From positions 254,816 through 318,815 of the forward strand of contig NZ_GG729933.1 of the NCBI RefSeq assembly GCF_000160135.1: DNA of 64,000 nt, written 5' to 3'. This document shows positions 43,943-51,500 of this stretch, piece by piece. Under the pieces are notes generated by a model. It made no database searches and was not told the origin of the DNA. It was given only the letters and a program-made list of their open reading frames with translations. The translations under genes were made by a program, and so were the position numbers. The DNA comes from Oribacterium sp. oral taxon 078 str. F0262. GTDB taxonomy: Bacteria > Bacillota > Clostridia > Lachnospirales > Lachnospiraceae. Each line of letters begins with the position of its first letter. The stretch's first letter is position 1.

Positions 43943-44905
43943 ATGAGATGGATTGAGAACTTTCACGATGGACTCCGTGTCTCCGATATCTACCTGGTGA
44001 AGGCGCGGAATGCGGCCCTGACAAAGAGCGGGAGGGAGTATCTGAACGTGACGCTCCAGGACCGGAGCGGGACGATCGACGCGAAGATCTGGGAGCCGAA
44101 TTCCCCCGGGATCCATGAGTTTGAGATCATGGACTATGTGCATGTAGAGGGAAATGTCACCATCTATAACGGCGTGAATCAGCTCAGCATCCAAAGGCTC
44201 TCCGTCGCAGAGGAGGGACAGTACGACCCGAGGGACTATCTCCCGGTCTCCGGGAGGGGGCTGAAGGAGATGCAGCAGGAGCTGATCCGATACATTCACT
44301 CTCTCCGGGAGCCCAGACTCCGGGAGCTTCTGGAGACACTTTTTTTGAAGGATGCGGCCTTTCTCCGGGAATTCACGCTGCATTCTGCGGCGAAGGCGGT
44401 GCACCACGGCTATGTGGGAGGGCTCATTGAGCACACGCTCTCCGTCGCCTCCATCTGCGACTTCTACGCGGGGCATTATCCGGATCTGAACCGGGACCTC
44501 CTCGTGAGCGCGGCGCTCTGCCACGACATCGGAAAGGTGCGGGAGCTCACGCCCTTCCCCAGAAATGATTACTCCGACGAGGGGCAGCTGCTCGGGCACA
44601 TCGTCATCGGCTATGAGATGGTGATGCGGGCCGCCCGGAGCATAGAGGATTTCCCGGAGCCCCTTCTGACGGAGCTCGGACACTGCATCCTCTCTCACCA
44701 CGGGGAGCTCGCCTATGGCTCTCCCAAAAAGCCCGCGCTCATGGAGGCGCTCGCGCTCTCCTTCGCCGATAATGCGGATGCGAAGCTGGAGACCATGCGG
44801 GAGGCGCTGGATGCGGCGGAAAAGTCCGGAAAGAGCACGGAGGGCGGGGGCTGGATCGGCTACAATCGCTTTCTGGAGACGAACCTTCGGAGGACAAAGC
44901 CGTGA
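43943..44905 (+). CDS. YhaM-like 3'-5' exoribonuclease (OB-fold and HD domain)
   Basis: A 320-residue protein. The N-terminal 90 residues form an OB-fold (EYLNVTLQDRSGTIDAKIW, DYVHVEGNVTIYNG); the HD phosphohydrolase domain follows with HHGYVGGLIEHTLSVASI, the HD pair in ALCHDIGKVRELT, GHIVIGYEMV and LSHHGELAYGSP. This is the YhaM family order, a Firmicute 3'-5' exonuclease of RNA and DNA using Mn2+. It ends the same-strand run that began at 34434; only a weak hairpin follows. Confidence 0.9.
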   Translation: MRWIENFHDGLRVSDIYLVKARNAALTKSGREYLNVTLQDRSGTIDAKIWEPNSPGIHEFEIMDYVHVEGNVTIYNGVNQLSIQRLSVAEEGQYDPRDYLPVSGRGLKEMQQELIRYIHSLREPRLRELLETLFLKDAAFLREFTLHSAAKAVHHGYVGGLIEHTLSVASICDFYAGHYPDLNRDLLVSAALCHDIGKVRELTPFPRNDYSDEGQLLGHIVIGYEMVMRAARSIEDFPEPLLTELGHCILSHHGELAYGSPKKPALMEALALSFADNADAKLETMREALDAAEKSGKSTEGGGWIGYNRFLETNLRRTKP

Positions 44906-45010
44906 AGAGGAAGATACCTGCTCCGCCGAATTTCGCCATAGGAAAGTTTTAGAACGCCGGGGGCTTTCCTTTTTGCCGGCTTTGTCGTATAGTAGGGAGG
45001 CAGGAGAGAA

Positions 45011-45058
45011 ACACAATATATAGAGCGGATTGACAGAAATATCACTATATTTTGTAAA
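45011..45058 (+). promoter_or_regulatory. nrdD promoter with two NrdR boxes
   Basis: ACACAATATATAGAGC (45011-45026) and TCACTATATTTTGTAA (45042-45057) both match the NrdR box pattern (acaCwATATAtwGtgt). Their centres are 31 bp apart, three helical turns, the usual spacing. The promoter lies between and over them: TTGACA (45030-45035), 17 bp, TGTAAA (45053-45058). Binding of NrdR would cover the -35 flank and the -10 box. Confidence 0.85.
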
Positions 45059-45062
45059 GATG

Positions 45063-45102
45063 AGGGCTCGAAATCCTGCGGGGACGCGGGATTTCGGGCT
45101 CT
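45063..45102 (+). promoter_or_regulatory. Long hairpin at the 5' end of the nrdD transcript
   Basis: Bases 45063-45080 pair with 45085-45102 over 18 bp (three wobbles) with a GGGA tetraloop, followed by TTTGCC. The predicted transcription start is near 45065, so it would be a 5'-terminal hairpin, or it may serve as a terminator for upstream transcription. Confidence 0.6.
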
Positions 45103-45177
45103 TTGCCGCTTCGGAACATTCCCGGAGGAAAAGGGAAAAAGAGACAGAGCAGGAAAGAATCAGGAGGGAAAGGGCAA

Positions 45178-47373
45178 ATGGCAGCGGAGCTTTTGATCAG
45201 GACAAATGTCATCAAGAGAAACGGGCAGGAGGTCAAATTCGATATCCAAAAGATCGTGAATGCGATTCAGAAGGCGAATCACGAGGTAGCTTTGGTCTAT
45301 CAGATGAACGAGTACCAGATCCGCGGCGCCGCAGAGAAGGTCGCGAGGCAGATCGGAAGCTCGAAGCACGCCGTGAATGTCGAGGACATCCAGGATATGG
45401 TGGAGACCGCCATTATGGAGATGCGCGGCTATGAGGTCGCGCAGAAGTATGTCCGCTACCGCTATAAGAGGGAGCTTGCGAGAAAGTCCAACACGACGGA
45501 CGATGAGATCCTATCCCTGATCGATCAGGCCAATGAGGAGCTGAAGCAGGAGAATTCGAACAAAAATCCGGTCATCAATTCCACGCAGAGAGATTATATG
45601 GCGGGGGAGGTCTCCCGGGATCTCACGAAGCGGCTCCTGCTTCCGGAGGATATCGTAAAGGCGCACGAGGAGGGCGTGATTCACTTCCACGACTCCGATT
45701 ACTACGCGCAGAAGGAGCATAACTGCGACCTCATCGACCTGGAGGATATGCTGCAGAACGGAACGGTGATCAGCGAGACCATGATCGAGAAGCCCCACAG
45801 CTTCTTCACGGCCTGCAATGTGACGACGCAGATCGTCGCCCAGGTCGCTTCAAATCAGTACGGCGGGCAATCCTTCACGCTCGCGCATCTTGCGCCCTTT
45901 GTCGATGTCTCCCGCAGGAAGATCCGCGCCTCGGTGATCGCCGAGCGGACGGAATGCGGGGAGCCCCTGACGGAGAGCATCATCGAAAAGATCGTGGAGC
46001 GGAGGCTCTCCGAGGAGATCAAGAGCGGGATTCAGACCATCCAGTATCAGCTGATCACATTGATGACCTGCAACGGCCAGGCGCCGTTTGTCACGATGTT
46101 TATGTATCTGGATGAGGCGCCGGAGGGAAAGACCAGGGATGATCTCGCTCTCATCATCCGGGAGGTGCTTTTACAGAGGATGCAGGGCGTAAAGAACGAG
46201 AGGGGGGTCTGGATCACGCCGGCCTTCCCGAAGCTCATCTATGTGCTGGACGAGGACAATATCTCCGAGAGCTCCCCCTACTGGGAGCTGACCCGGCTCG
46301 CCGCCCGCTGCACGGCAAAGCGCATGGTGCCGGATTATATCTCGGCGAAGAAGATGAAGGAGTACAAGGGAGGCGATGTCTATCCCTGCATGGGCTGCCG
46401 CTCCTTCCTGACACCGGATACGGAGGGGCTCGGAAAGGACGGAAAGCACAAGTATTACGGGAGATTCAACCAGGGCGTCGTCACCCTGAACCTCGTGGAT
46501 GTCGCCTGCTCCGCCCAGGGCGAGATGGAGCGCTTCTGGGAGCTTCTGGATGAGCGCCTGGAGCTTTGCCACCGGGCACTCCGCCTCCGCCACGAGAGAC
46601 TGCTCGGGACCCTCTCCGATGTCGCGCCGATCCTCTGGCAGCACGGCGCGCTCGCGAGACTGAAGAAGGGGGAGACGATCGACAGACTCCTCTTCGGAAA
46701 TTATTCCACAATCTCTCTTGGCTACGCGGGGCTCTATGAGATGTGCGTCCGCATGCTCGGAAAATCCCACACCACGGAGGAGGGGAGAGAGTTCGGGCTT
46801 AAGGTCATGCAGAGGCTCAATGACAAGTGCAGCGAATGGAGAGAGGCGGAGAACATCAGCTACTCGGTCTACGGCACGCCGATGGAGTCCACGACCTATA
46901 AGTTCGCAAAGGCATTGCAGAAGCGCTTTGGACATATTCCGGGCGTCACCGACAAAAACTATATTACGAACAGCTATCATGTCCATGTCTCGGAGAAGAT
47001 CGACGCCTTCTCGAAGCTTAAATTCGAGGCGGATTTCCAGAAGCTCTCCCCGGGCGGCGCGATCAGCTATGTCGAGGTCCCGAATATGCAGAACAATATC
47101 CCGGCGGTGCTCTCGCTCATGAGATTTATCTACGAAAACATCATGTATGCGGAGCTCAATACCAAGTCGGACTACTGCGCCTGCTGCGGCTATGACGGTG
47201 AGATCCGGATCATCGAGGACAGCTACGGGAAGCTGATCTGGGAGTGCCCGAACTGCGGAAACCGGGATCAGGAGAGGATGTCCGTCGCGAGGAGGACCTG
47301 CGGCTATATTGGGACACAGTTCTGGAATCAGGGGAGGACCCAGGAGATCAAGGACAGGGTGCTGCACCTGTGA
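45178..47373 (+). CDS. nrdD: Anaerobic (class III) ribonucleoside-triphosphate reductase
   Basis: A 731-residue glycyl-radical enzyme making deoxynucleotides without oxygen. The N-terminus is an ATP-cone (VIKRNGQEVKFDIQKIVNAI); the core has INSTQRDYMAGEVSRDL and HFHDSDYYAQ, and YPCMGCRSFL in the active-site region; near the end are two C-x2-C pairs of the zinc site (CCACCGYDG, CPNCGNRD) and the glycyl radical motif RRTCGYIGTQFWNQGR, with Gly at about residue 709. ATG 45178 follows AGGAGGGAAAGGG. Two NrdR boxes upstream give nucleotide-sensing repression. The activase gene lies 90 bases downstream. Confidence 0.97.
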   Translation: MAAELLIRTNVIKRNGQEVKFDIQKIVNAIQKANHEVALVYQMNEYQIRGAAEKVARQIGSSKHAVNVEDIQDMVETAIMEMRGYEVAQKYVRYRYKRELARKSNTTDDEILSLIDQANEELKQENSNKNPVINSTQRDYMAGEVSRDLTKRLLLPEDIVKAHEEGVIHFHDSDYYAQKEHNCDLIDLEDMLQNGTVISETMIEKPHSFFTACNVTTQIVAQVASNQYGGQSFTLAHLAPFVDVSRRKIRASVIAERTECGEPLTESIIEKIVERRLSEEIKSGIQTIQYQLITLMTCNGQAPFVTMFMYLDEAPEGKTRDDLALIIREVLLQRMQGVKNERGVWITPAFPKLIYVLDEDNISESSPYWELTRLAARCTAKRMVPDYISAKKMKEYKGGDVYPCMGCRSFLTPDTEGLGKDGKHKYYGRFNQGVVTLNLVDVACSAQGEMERFWELLDERLELCHRALRLRHERLLGTLSDVAPILWQHGALARLKKGETIDRLLFGNYSTISLGYAGLYEMCVRMLGKSHTTEEGREFGLKVMQRLNDKCSEWREAENISYSVYGTPMESTTYKFAKALQKRFGHIPGVTDKNYITNSYHVHVSEKIDAFSKLKFEADFQKLSPGGAISYVEVPNMQNNIPAVLSLMRFIYENIMYAELNTKSDYCACCGYDGEIRIIEDSYGKLIWECPNCGNRDQERMSVARRTCGYIGTQFWNQGRTQEIKDRVLHL

Positions 47374-47401
47374 GCAAAATCGGGCCGAATCAGGCCGTTT
47401 T

Positions 47402-47439
47402 CCCTTGATAAAATCCGGAAAAATGGATAGAATCAAGGG
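47402..47439 (+). promoter_or_regulatory. nrdG promoter framed by an inverted repeat
   Basis: TTGATA (47405-47410), a 17-bp spacer and TAGAAT (47428-47433). CCCTTGAT (47402-47409) and ATCAAGGG (47432-47439) are perfect inverted repeats that overlap the two promoter boxes. Confidence 0.6.
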
Positions 47440-47463
47440 GAGAGGAGTGAGACCGGAGGAGGG

Positions 47464-48057
47464 ATGAATTACGCGGGGATCAAGGAGTTTGATATCGCGG
47501 ACGGGCCGGGAGTCCGGCTCAGTCTCTTCGTCTCGGGCTGCCCGCATCACTGCCCCGGCTGCTTCAACGAGGAGACCTGGGATGAGAACTTCGGGAAGCC
47601 CTTTACGGAAAAGACAAGGGAGCATATCCTGACTGCCCTCGAAAATCCGGTCTATCAGGGTCTCACGCTCCTCGGGGGAGAGCCTCTCTATCCCAAAAAC
47701 CAGACGGGGCTTCTTCCGCTCGTCCGGGACTTTAAGAGACGCTTCCCGGAGAAGGATCTTTGGTGCTTTACGGGCTACCTCTACGATCGGGATATTCTCG
47801 GCTGGATGTGGAAGGAGCTGCCGGAGACAAAGGAGCTCCTCCGGGCGATCGATGTGCTGGTGGACGGGCCCTTTATCCTTGCGAAAAAGGATCTCTCCCT
47901 CCTCTTTAAGGGCTCCTCCAATCAAAGGACGATCGATGTGAGAAAATCCCTTGCGGAGGGGCGGATTGTGTGCTGGGACCCGGGGGAGACCTCTATGGCG
48001 GGGAAGACAGGGATCCCGGGGGAGCCCGCTTCAGACGGGGAAGGAGAATCATCATGA
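47464..48057 (+). CDS. nrdG: Anaerobic ribonucleotide reductase activating protein (radical SAM)
   Basis: A 197-residue activase. VSGCPHHCPGCFNEETW is the C-x3-C-x2-C radical-SAM cluster motif, followed by LTLLGGEPLYPKN (the SAM-binding GGEP) and LWCFTGYLYDRD, then DVLVDGPFI and FKGSSNQRTIDV near the C-terminus. It makes the glycyl radical on NrdD. It has its own promoter in addition to any read-through from nrdD. Its stop overlaps the start of the lipoprotein gene by four bases. Confidence 0.96.
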   Translation: MNYAGIKEFDIADGPGVRLSLFVSGCPHHCPGCFNEETWDENFGKPFTEKTREHILTALENPVYQGLTLLGGEPLYPKNQTGLLPLVRDFKRRFPEKDLWCFTGYLYDRDILGWMWKELPETKELLRAIDVLVDGPFILAKKDLSLLFKGSSNQRTIDVRKSLAEGRIVCWDPGETSMAGKTGIPGEPASDGEGESS

Positions 48058-48542
48058 GAAAGAGACGGTCCATATTCCGGTTTTTATCTGTCCTGGCCGC
48101 ATCCTCCCTTTTGCTTTGCTCCCTTTCCTGCGGGAAACGGGAGCCGGGGAAGGATGAGACGGCCTCTTCTTCTGTGACAGAAGCTTCGAAGGAAGGAGGA
48201 GAGAGCGTTTCGTCCGAAAGCGGGGGAGAGAAATCCTCTGCGGGCGGGGAAAGGGCGTCCGTTCCCGCGGAGGAGAGCCGGAAGCCAAAGGATGCGTCAA
48301 GCTCCGCGGAGGAGAGCCGAAAGCCAAAGGATCTGCCGAAGGGGAAGAGCATCAGCGGCACGGTGCGGGACGGCTCCATGAACAGCGTCGTGATCGACGG
48401 CGAGGATGGAAAAAGCTATAATCTATCGCTGGATGATGATACGGACAGGAGCGCTCTCTCAGAGGGTATTGTGATCGGAAAGCGAATCCGCGCCGTTCTC
48501 TCGAAAGAGGGGCGCGTGGAAAAGCTGGAGGATATCAATTAG
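48054..48542 (+). CDS. Probable lipoprotein, low-complexity
   Basis: A 162-residue exported protein. The start MRKRRSIFRFLSVLAASSLL leads to Cys26 in LCSLSC, a weak lipobox. Residues about 30-100 are Ser/Glu/Lys-rich, with a duplicated EESRKPKD segment, and probably form a flexible spacer. The last 60 residues (KSISGTVRDGSMNSVVIDGE, KSYNLSLDDDTDRS, GKRIRAVLSKEGRVEKL) look like a small beta-barrel of the kind seen in lipoproteins that end in a DUF/OB-like domain. No function can be named. GGGGAAGGAGAA precedes the ATG. Confidence 0.72.
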   Translation: MRKRRSIFRFLSVLAASSLLLCSLSCGKREPGKDETASSSVTEASKEGGESVSSESGGEKSSAGGERASVPAEESRKPKDASSSAEESRKPKDLPKGKSISGTVRDGSMNSVVIDGEDGKSYNLSLDDDTDRSALSEGIVIGKRIRAVLSKEGRVEKLEDIN

Positions 48543-48555
48543 CTAGGAGGAAGGC

Positions 48556-49014
48556 ATGATACGGGTTCCCAAGCGCCTTATGCGCCTTATTTTCGGGGGG
48601 ATTGCCGCGGCGCTCCTCCTGCTTCTTTTCTTTTTCCTGATCTGTCCCCTCGCAAATGACGGGGCGGCGAGGCGGAATCTCCGGAAGGTGGAGGCGCTTC
48701 CGCTCCCGGAGGGGGCGGAGAGGCTGGAGAGCTACAGCGCCTCCGGCCATCTTCTTGGGAGGGGCAACGGCATGCAGTATCTCGGCCTCATCCTTCTCAG
48801 AAGCGCGCAGAGCGAAGAGGAGCTGAAGCTCTATTACGCTGCTCTCTCAAAGACGGGGGAGCAGTACAATGTCGCCGCGCAGACGGGGAGAGAGCTTGCG
48901 ATCCTCCCCGGGAGGAAGCATCATTTCAAGACGGATATCTCCGGAGGGGACTGCTATATCGTCTATCTCTGGGGAGGGCGAAACGGCATCTTCGAGGCGC
49001 TGGATCCGAGGTAG
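48556..49014 (+). CDS. Hypothetical single-pass membrane protein
   Basis: A 152-residue protein with an N-terminal transmembrane helix (LIFGGIAAALLLLLFFFLIC) and an outward domain containing LPLPEGAERLESYSASGHLL and SEEELKLYYAALSKTG. I do not recognise the family. It is 13 bases after the lipoprotein gene and has AGGAGGAAGG upstream. The proximity suggests a shared transcript with nrdG and the lipoprotein, but no functional link is evident. Confidence 0.7.
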   Translation: MIRVPKRLMRLIFGGIAAALLLLLFFFLICPLANDGAARRNLRKVEALPLPEGAERLESYSASGHLLGRGNGMQYLGLILLRSAQSEEELKLYYAALSKTGEQYNVAAQTGRELAILPGRKHHFKTDISGGDCYIVYLWGGRNGIFEALDPR

Positions 49015-49094
49015 AGCCGTCGGATATCAGATGGTCCGATCGGGAGCTTTACGCCGATACGGAGCGAAGGGATATAGAAACGGAGTCGGAAGGG

Positions 49095-49784
49095 ATGGAA
49101 ATCTATCTGATACGGCATGGGGAGACGGAGTGGAACCGGAGGAGGCGTCTGCAGGGGAGGTCTGACATCCCTCTCAATGATACCGGACTTGCGGAGGCGA
49201 GGAAGGCGGAGAGGAATATCCGGGAGCTTTCCTTTGACCGGATCATCCACAGCCCTCTTCTTCGCGCGAAGCGGACGGCGGAGATTCTCCGGGGAGAGCG
49301 GAGCTGTCCCATCGAGGCGAATCGGCTTCTGACGGAGCTTTCCTTCGGGATCGGAGAGGGGATTCAGCTCTACGAGACGAAGCGGGGACTGCCCGGGGAG
49401 AAGTTTGAGAGATCGGAGGCGGAGGAACGGGACTGGCAGGATAAGAAGGAGCTTCGGGAACGCATGCTCGGCTTTTTCGAGGATCCCGGAAACTATATTC
49501 CGGTCGAGGGCGCGGAATCGATCGCTGAGATCAAGGAGCGGGCCGCATCCTTTCTCGAGGAGGAGATCCTGCCGAGAGAGGGGATGGAGGAGCGCCTCAT
49601 GCTGGTCTCCCACGGAGGCATGATCCGGGCCTTTCTCTCCGTCCTTTTGGACCTCTCGGACAAGGACTTTTGGAACGGAAAGGTTTCCCCGAACTGCGGG
49701 GCCACGATACTGGAGCTTCGAAACGGGGAATTCGCATTGCGGGAGCGGAGGAATCTCGTCACGGGGGAGATACTCCCGCTGTGA
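49095..49784 (+). CDS. Histidine phosphatase family protein
   Basis: A 229-residue enzyme of the phosphoglycerate-mutase-like superfamily. IYLIRHGETEWNRRRRLQGR is the catalytic RHG motif with the phosphohistidine, SPLLRAKRTAEIL a second arginine-bearing block, and LMLVSHGGMIRAFL the final His. It is longer than minimal members, with a charged insert at about 100-125 (KFERSEAEERDWQDKK). Candidates are alpha-ribazole phosphatase-like or general sugar-phosphatase activity; the substrate is not readable. A perfect 11-bp hairpin starts at its stop codon. Confidence 0.88.
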   Translation: MEIYLIRHGETEWNRRRRLQGRSDIPLNDTGLAEARKAERNIRELSFDRIIHSPLLRAKRTAEILRGERSCPIEANRLLTELSFGIGEGIQLYETKRGLPGEKFERSEAEERDWQDKKELRERMLGFFEDPGNYIPVEGAESIAEIKERAASFLEEEILPREGMEERLMLVSHGGMIRAFLSVLLDLSDKDFWNGKVSPNCGATILELRNGEFALRERRNLVTGEILPL

Positions 49785-49810
49785 GCGGATGCCCCGGGCA
49801 TCCGCTTTTC
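49784..49810 (+). terminator. Terminator of the phosphatase gene
   Basis: AGCGGATGCCC (49784-49794) and GGGCATCCGCT (49796-49806) are perfect inverted repeats, followed by TTTC. The stem begins with the last base of the stop codon. Confidence 0.85.
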
Positions 49811-49854
49811 GCTGATACAGATCGGCCTTCCCGGCCCTGTTTCAATTTCGGCTT

Positions 49855-51327
49855 TTACGCTAAAAGGGAATTGATCTCATATTTTCTTATATCCATAAGA
49901 GCTCTTCCACTGCTCGAAAAACGAATTTCGGAAGCATCCAGAGGGGTATAGATCAAAGAGCTCATTGCCTGCTCCCCGTTATTCACGAAGATCTCCACAG
50001 AATAGGAATCCACCAGGATGCGAAGCCTTAAGACATCCTCTTTGCTCTTCACACGCATACTGCGCGTGCATAGGAGATCTCTCCGCAGCCCGGAATAAGT
50101 GCGGTCGAAGCTGAGGATTTCCGCTTCCCTGTCATAGATAATTTCCGTATACCGCCTTTCGTCCGCTGCCAGCTTGATTTTGAAATTTTTGTACTCCTTT
50201 CCTCTGAGAACGAGCTCCAGGTCAATATTTCTCCCCCGGATGCCGTCCAATTTCCGCTCCTTCTCCATGCAAAGCCCCGTATAAGAGATGAGATTCCTTC
50301 GATAAGCTTCCAGCTCGTGCACCGGCCATTGGCAGATTCTTCCGTCTCGCAGTGATAATTCCCTCGGGATTGACATTATCCCTGACCAGGACTGCGTATC
50401 GGGATACATCGGATTGTCCCACGACTGCATCCACCCGATCATGATTCTTCGGCCGTCTTCTGTCAGCATCGTCTGAGGGGCATAGAAGTCGAGTCCATAG
50501 TCCACATTCTGCAGCTTTTCTCTTGTAAAGCGCATCCCCTCCTTCTCATAGCTCCCGATCAGAAACGCCGCATTATTTCCATTGTGAAATTCCAGTTCCT
50601 CCGCTTCCATTTCCTGAAAGGAAATCATCAATACCTGCTTTTCATCCAGGGAGAAAAAATCCGGACATTCCCACATTTTCCCAATTTGATTTTTACTTTG
50701 GTCCAAAATGCCCGCGAAGCTCCAGTTGTCGAGGCTGTCCGCACAAAACAGTGCGATCTGTCCGCTTCCGTCGGCGGAGCGGCTTCCGACAACCATGTAG
50801 TATTTGCCGTCCTCCTTCCATATCTTCGGATCTCTGAAATCCTCCATGCTGCTTCCCTTTGGCAGCATAGCCGCGCTTACAACAGGATTTCTCTCGTGCT
50901 TTTTATAGTCCAGACCATCTCCAAGCGCAATGCATTGATGCTGACGGATGGACTTTTCGCCATTTTCCAGGACTCTTTCTTCCACACCGGTGTAAATCAG
51001 CAGCTGCTGCCCCTCATCCTCCAGGGCGCTTCCGGAAAACACGCCGGAGCTGTCGTAGCTGCGGTCCGGCGCCAAAGCGGCCGGGAGATATTCCCACTTG
51101 ATAAAATCCTTGCTTTTCGCATGTCCCCAGTGTACAGAACCCCAGCGGGTCGCATAGGGATGATATTGAAAAAACAAATGGTGCTCTCCCCTGTATTCGG
51201 AGAATCCATTGGGATCATTCATCCAGCCCACCGGATTGGAAAAATGAAATATCGGCCTTCCTTCTTCTGAGATTCCGGCGTTTTCTGCTCTTTCATAGGC
51301 TCTGGCTTCTTCCAGGATCTTACTCAT
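49855..51327 (-). CDS. GH32 beta-fructofuranosidase (sucrose/fructan hydrolase)
   Basis: A 490-residue glycoside hydrolase of family 32 with no signal peptide, hence intracellular. The nucleophile Asp is in GWMNDPNGFSEYRGE, the transition-state stabiliser in MEDFRDPKIW, and the acid/base Glu in MWECPDFFSLD. The C-terminal beta-sandwich contains LRLRILVDSYSVEIFVNNGE. It would release fructose from imported sucrose or short fructans. It is the last gene of a minus-strand operon with the ABC importer. An AAAGGAG lies upstream. Lower GC than the core genes. Confidence 0.95.
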   Translation of the reverse strand: MSKILEEARAYERAENAGISEEGRPIFHFSNPVGWMNDPNGFSEYRGEHHLFFQYHPYATRWGSVHWGHAKSKDFIKWEYLPAALAPDRSYDSSGVFSGSALEDEGQQLLIYTGVEERVLENGEKSIRQHQCIALGDGLDYKKHERNPVVSAAMLPKGSSMEDFRDPKIWKEDGKYYMVVGSRSADGSGQIALFCADSLDNWSFAGILDQSKNQIGKMWECPDFFSLDEKQVLMISFQEMEAEELEFHNGNNAAFLIGSYEKEGMRFTREKLQNVDYGLDFYAPQTMLTEDGRRIMIGWMQSWDNPMYPDTQSWSGIMSIPRELSLRDGRICQWPVHELEAYRRNLISYTGLCMEKERKLDGIRGRNIDLELVLRGKEYKNFKIKLAADERRYTEIIYDREAEILSFDRTYSGLRRDLLCTRSMRVKSKEDVLRLRILVDSYSVEIFVNNGEQAMSSLIYTPLDASEIRFSSSGRALMDIRKYEINSLLA

Positions 51328-51500
51328 GTGATTATTGATTCTCCTTTGCTGTGACGATTGCTGTGAGATTTTTGCAGATACCGGGATAGGAGCGCCCTGC
51401 GGCCCGGTGCAGCGGGGCGCGCAGGGCTTTATCCGGGCCGCCTGCTCAAGCCTGAATCCTCAAGCGGCTGCGAAGCTCTCACGGATGCGGGGGCCGCGGA

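Noticed and set aside
44906-45010. Strong terminator after the YhaM-like gene
   Set aside because: Only a five-base GCCGG/CCGGC pairing with a long loop is visible.
46171-47925. 584-residue open frame on the minus strand
   Set aside because: Antisense of nrdD and nrdG, which are certain genes.
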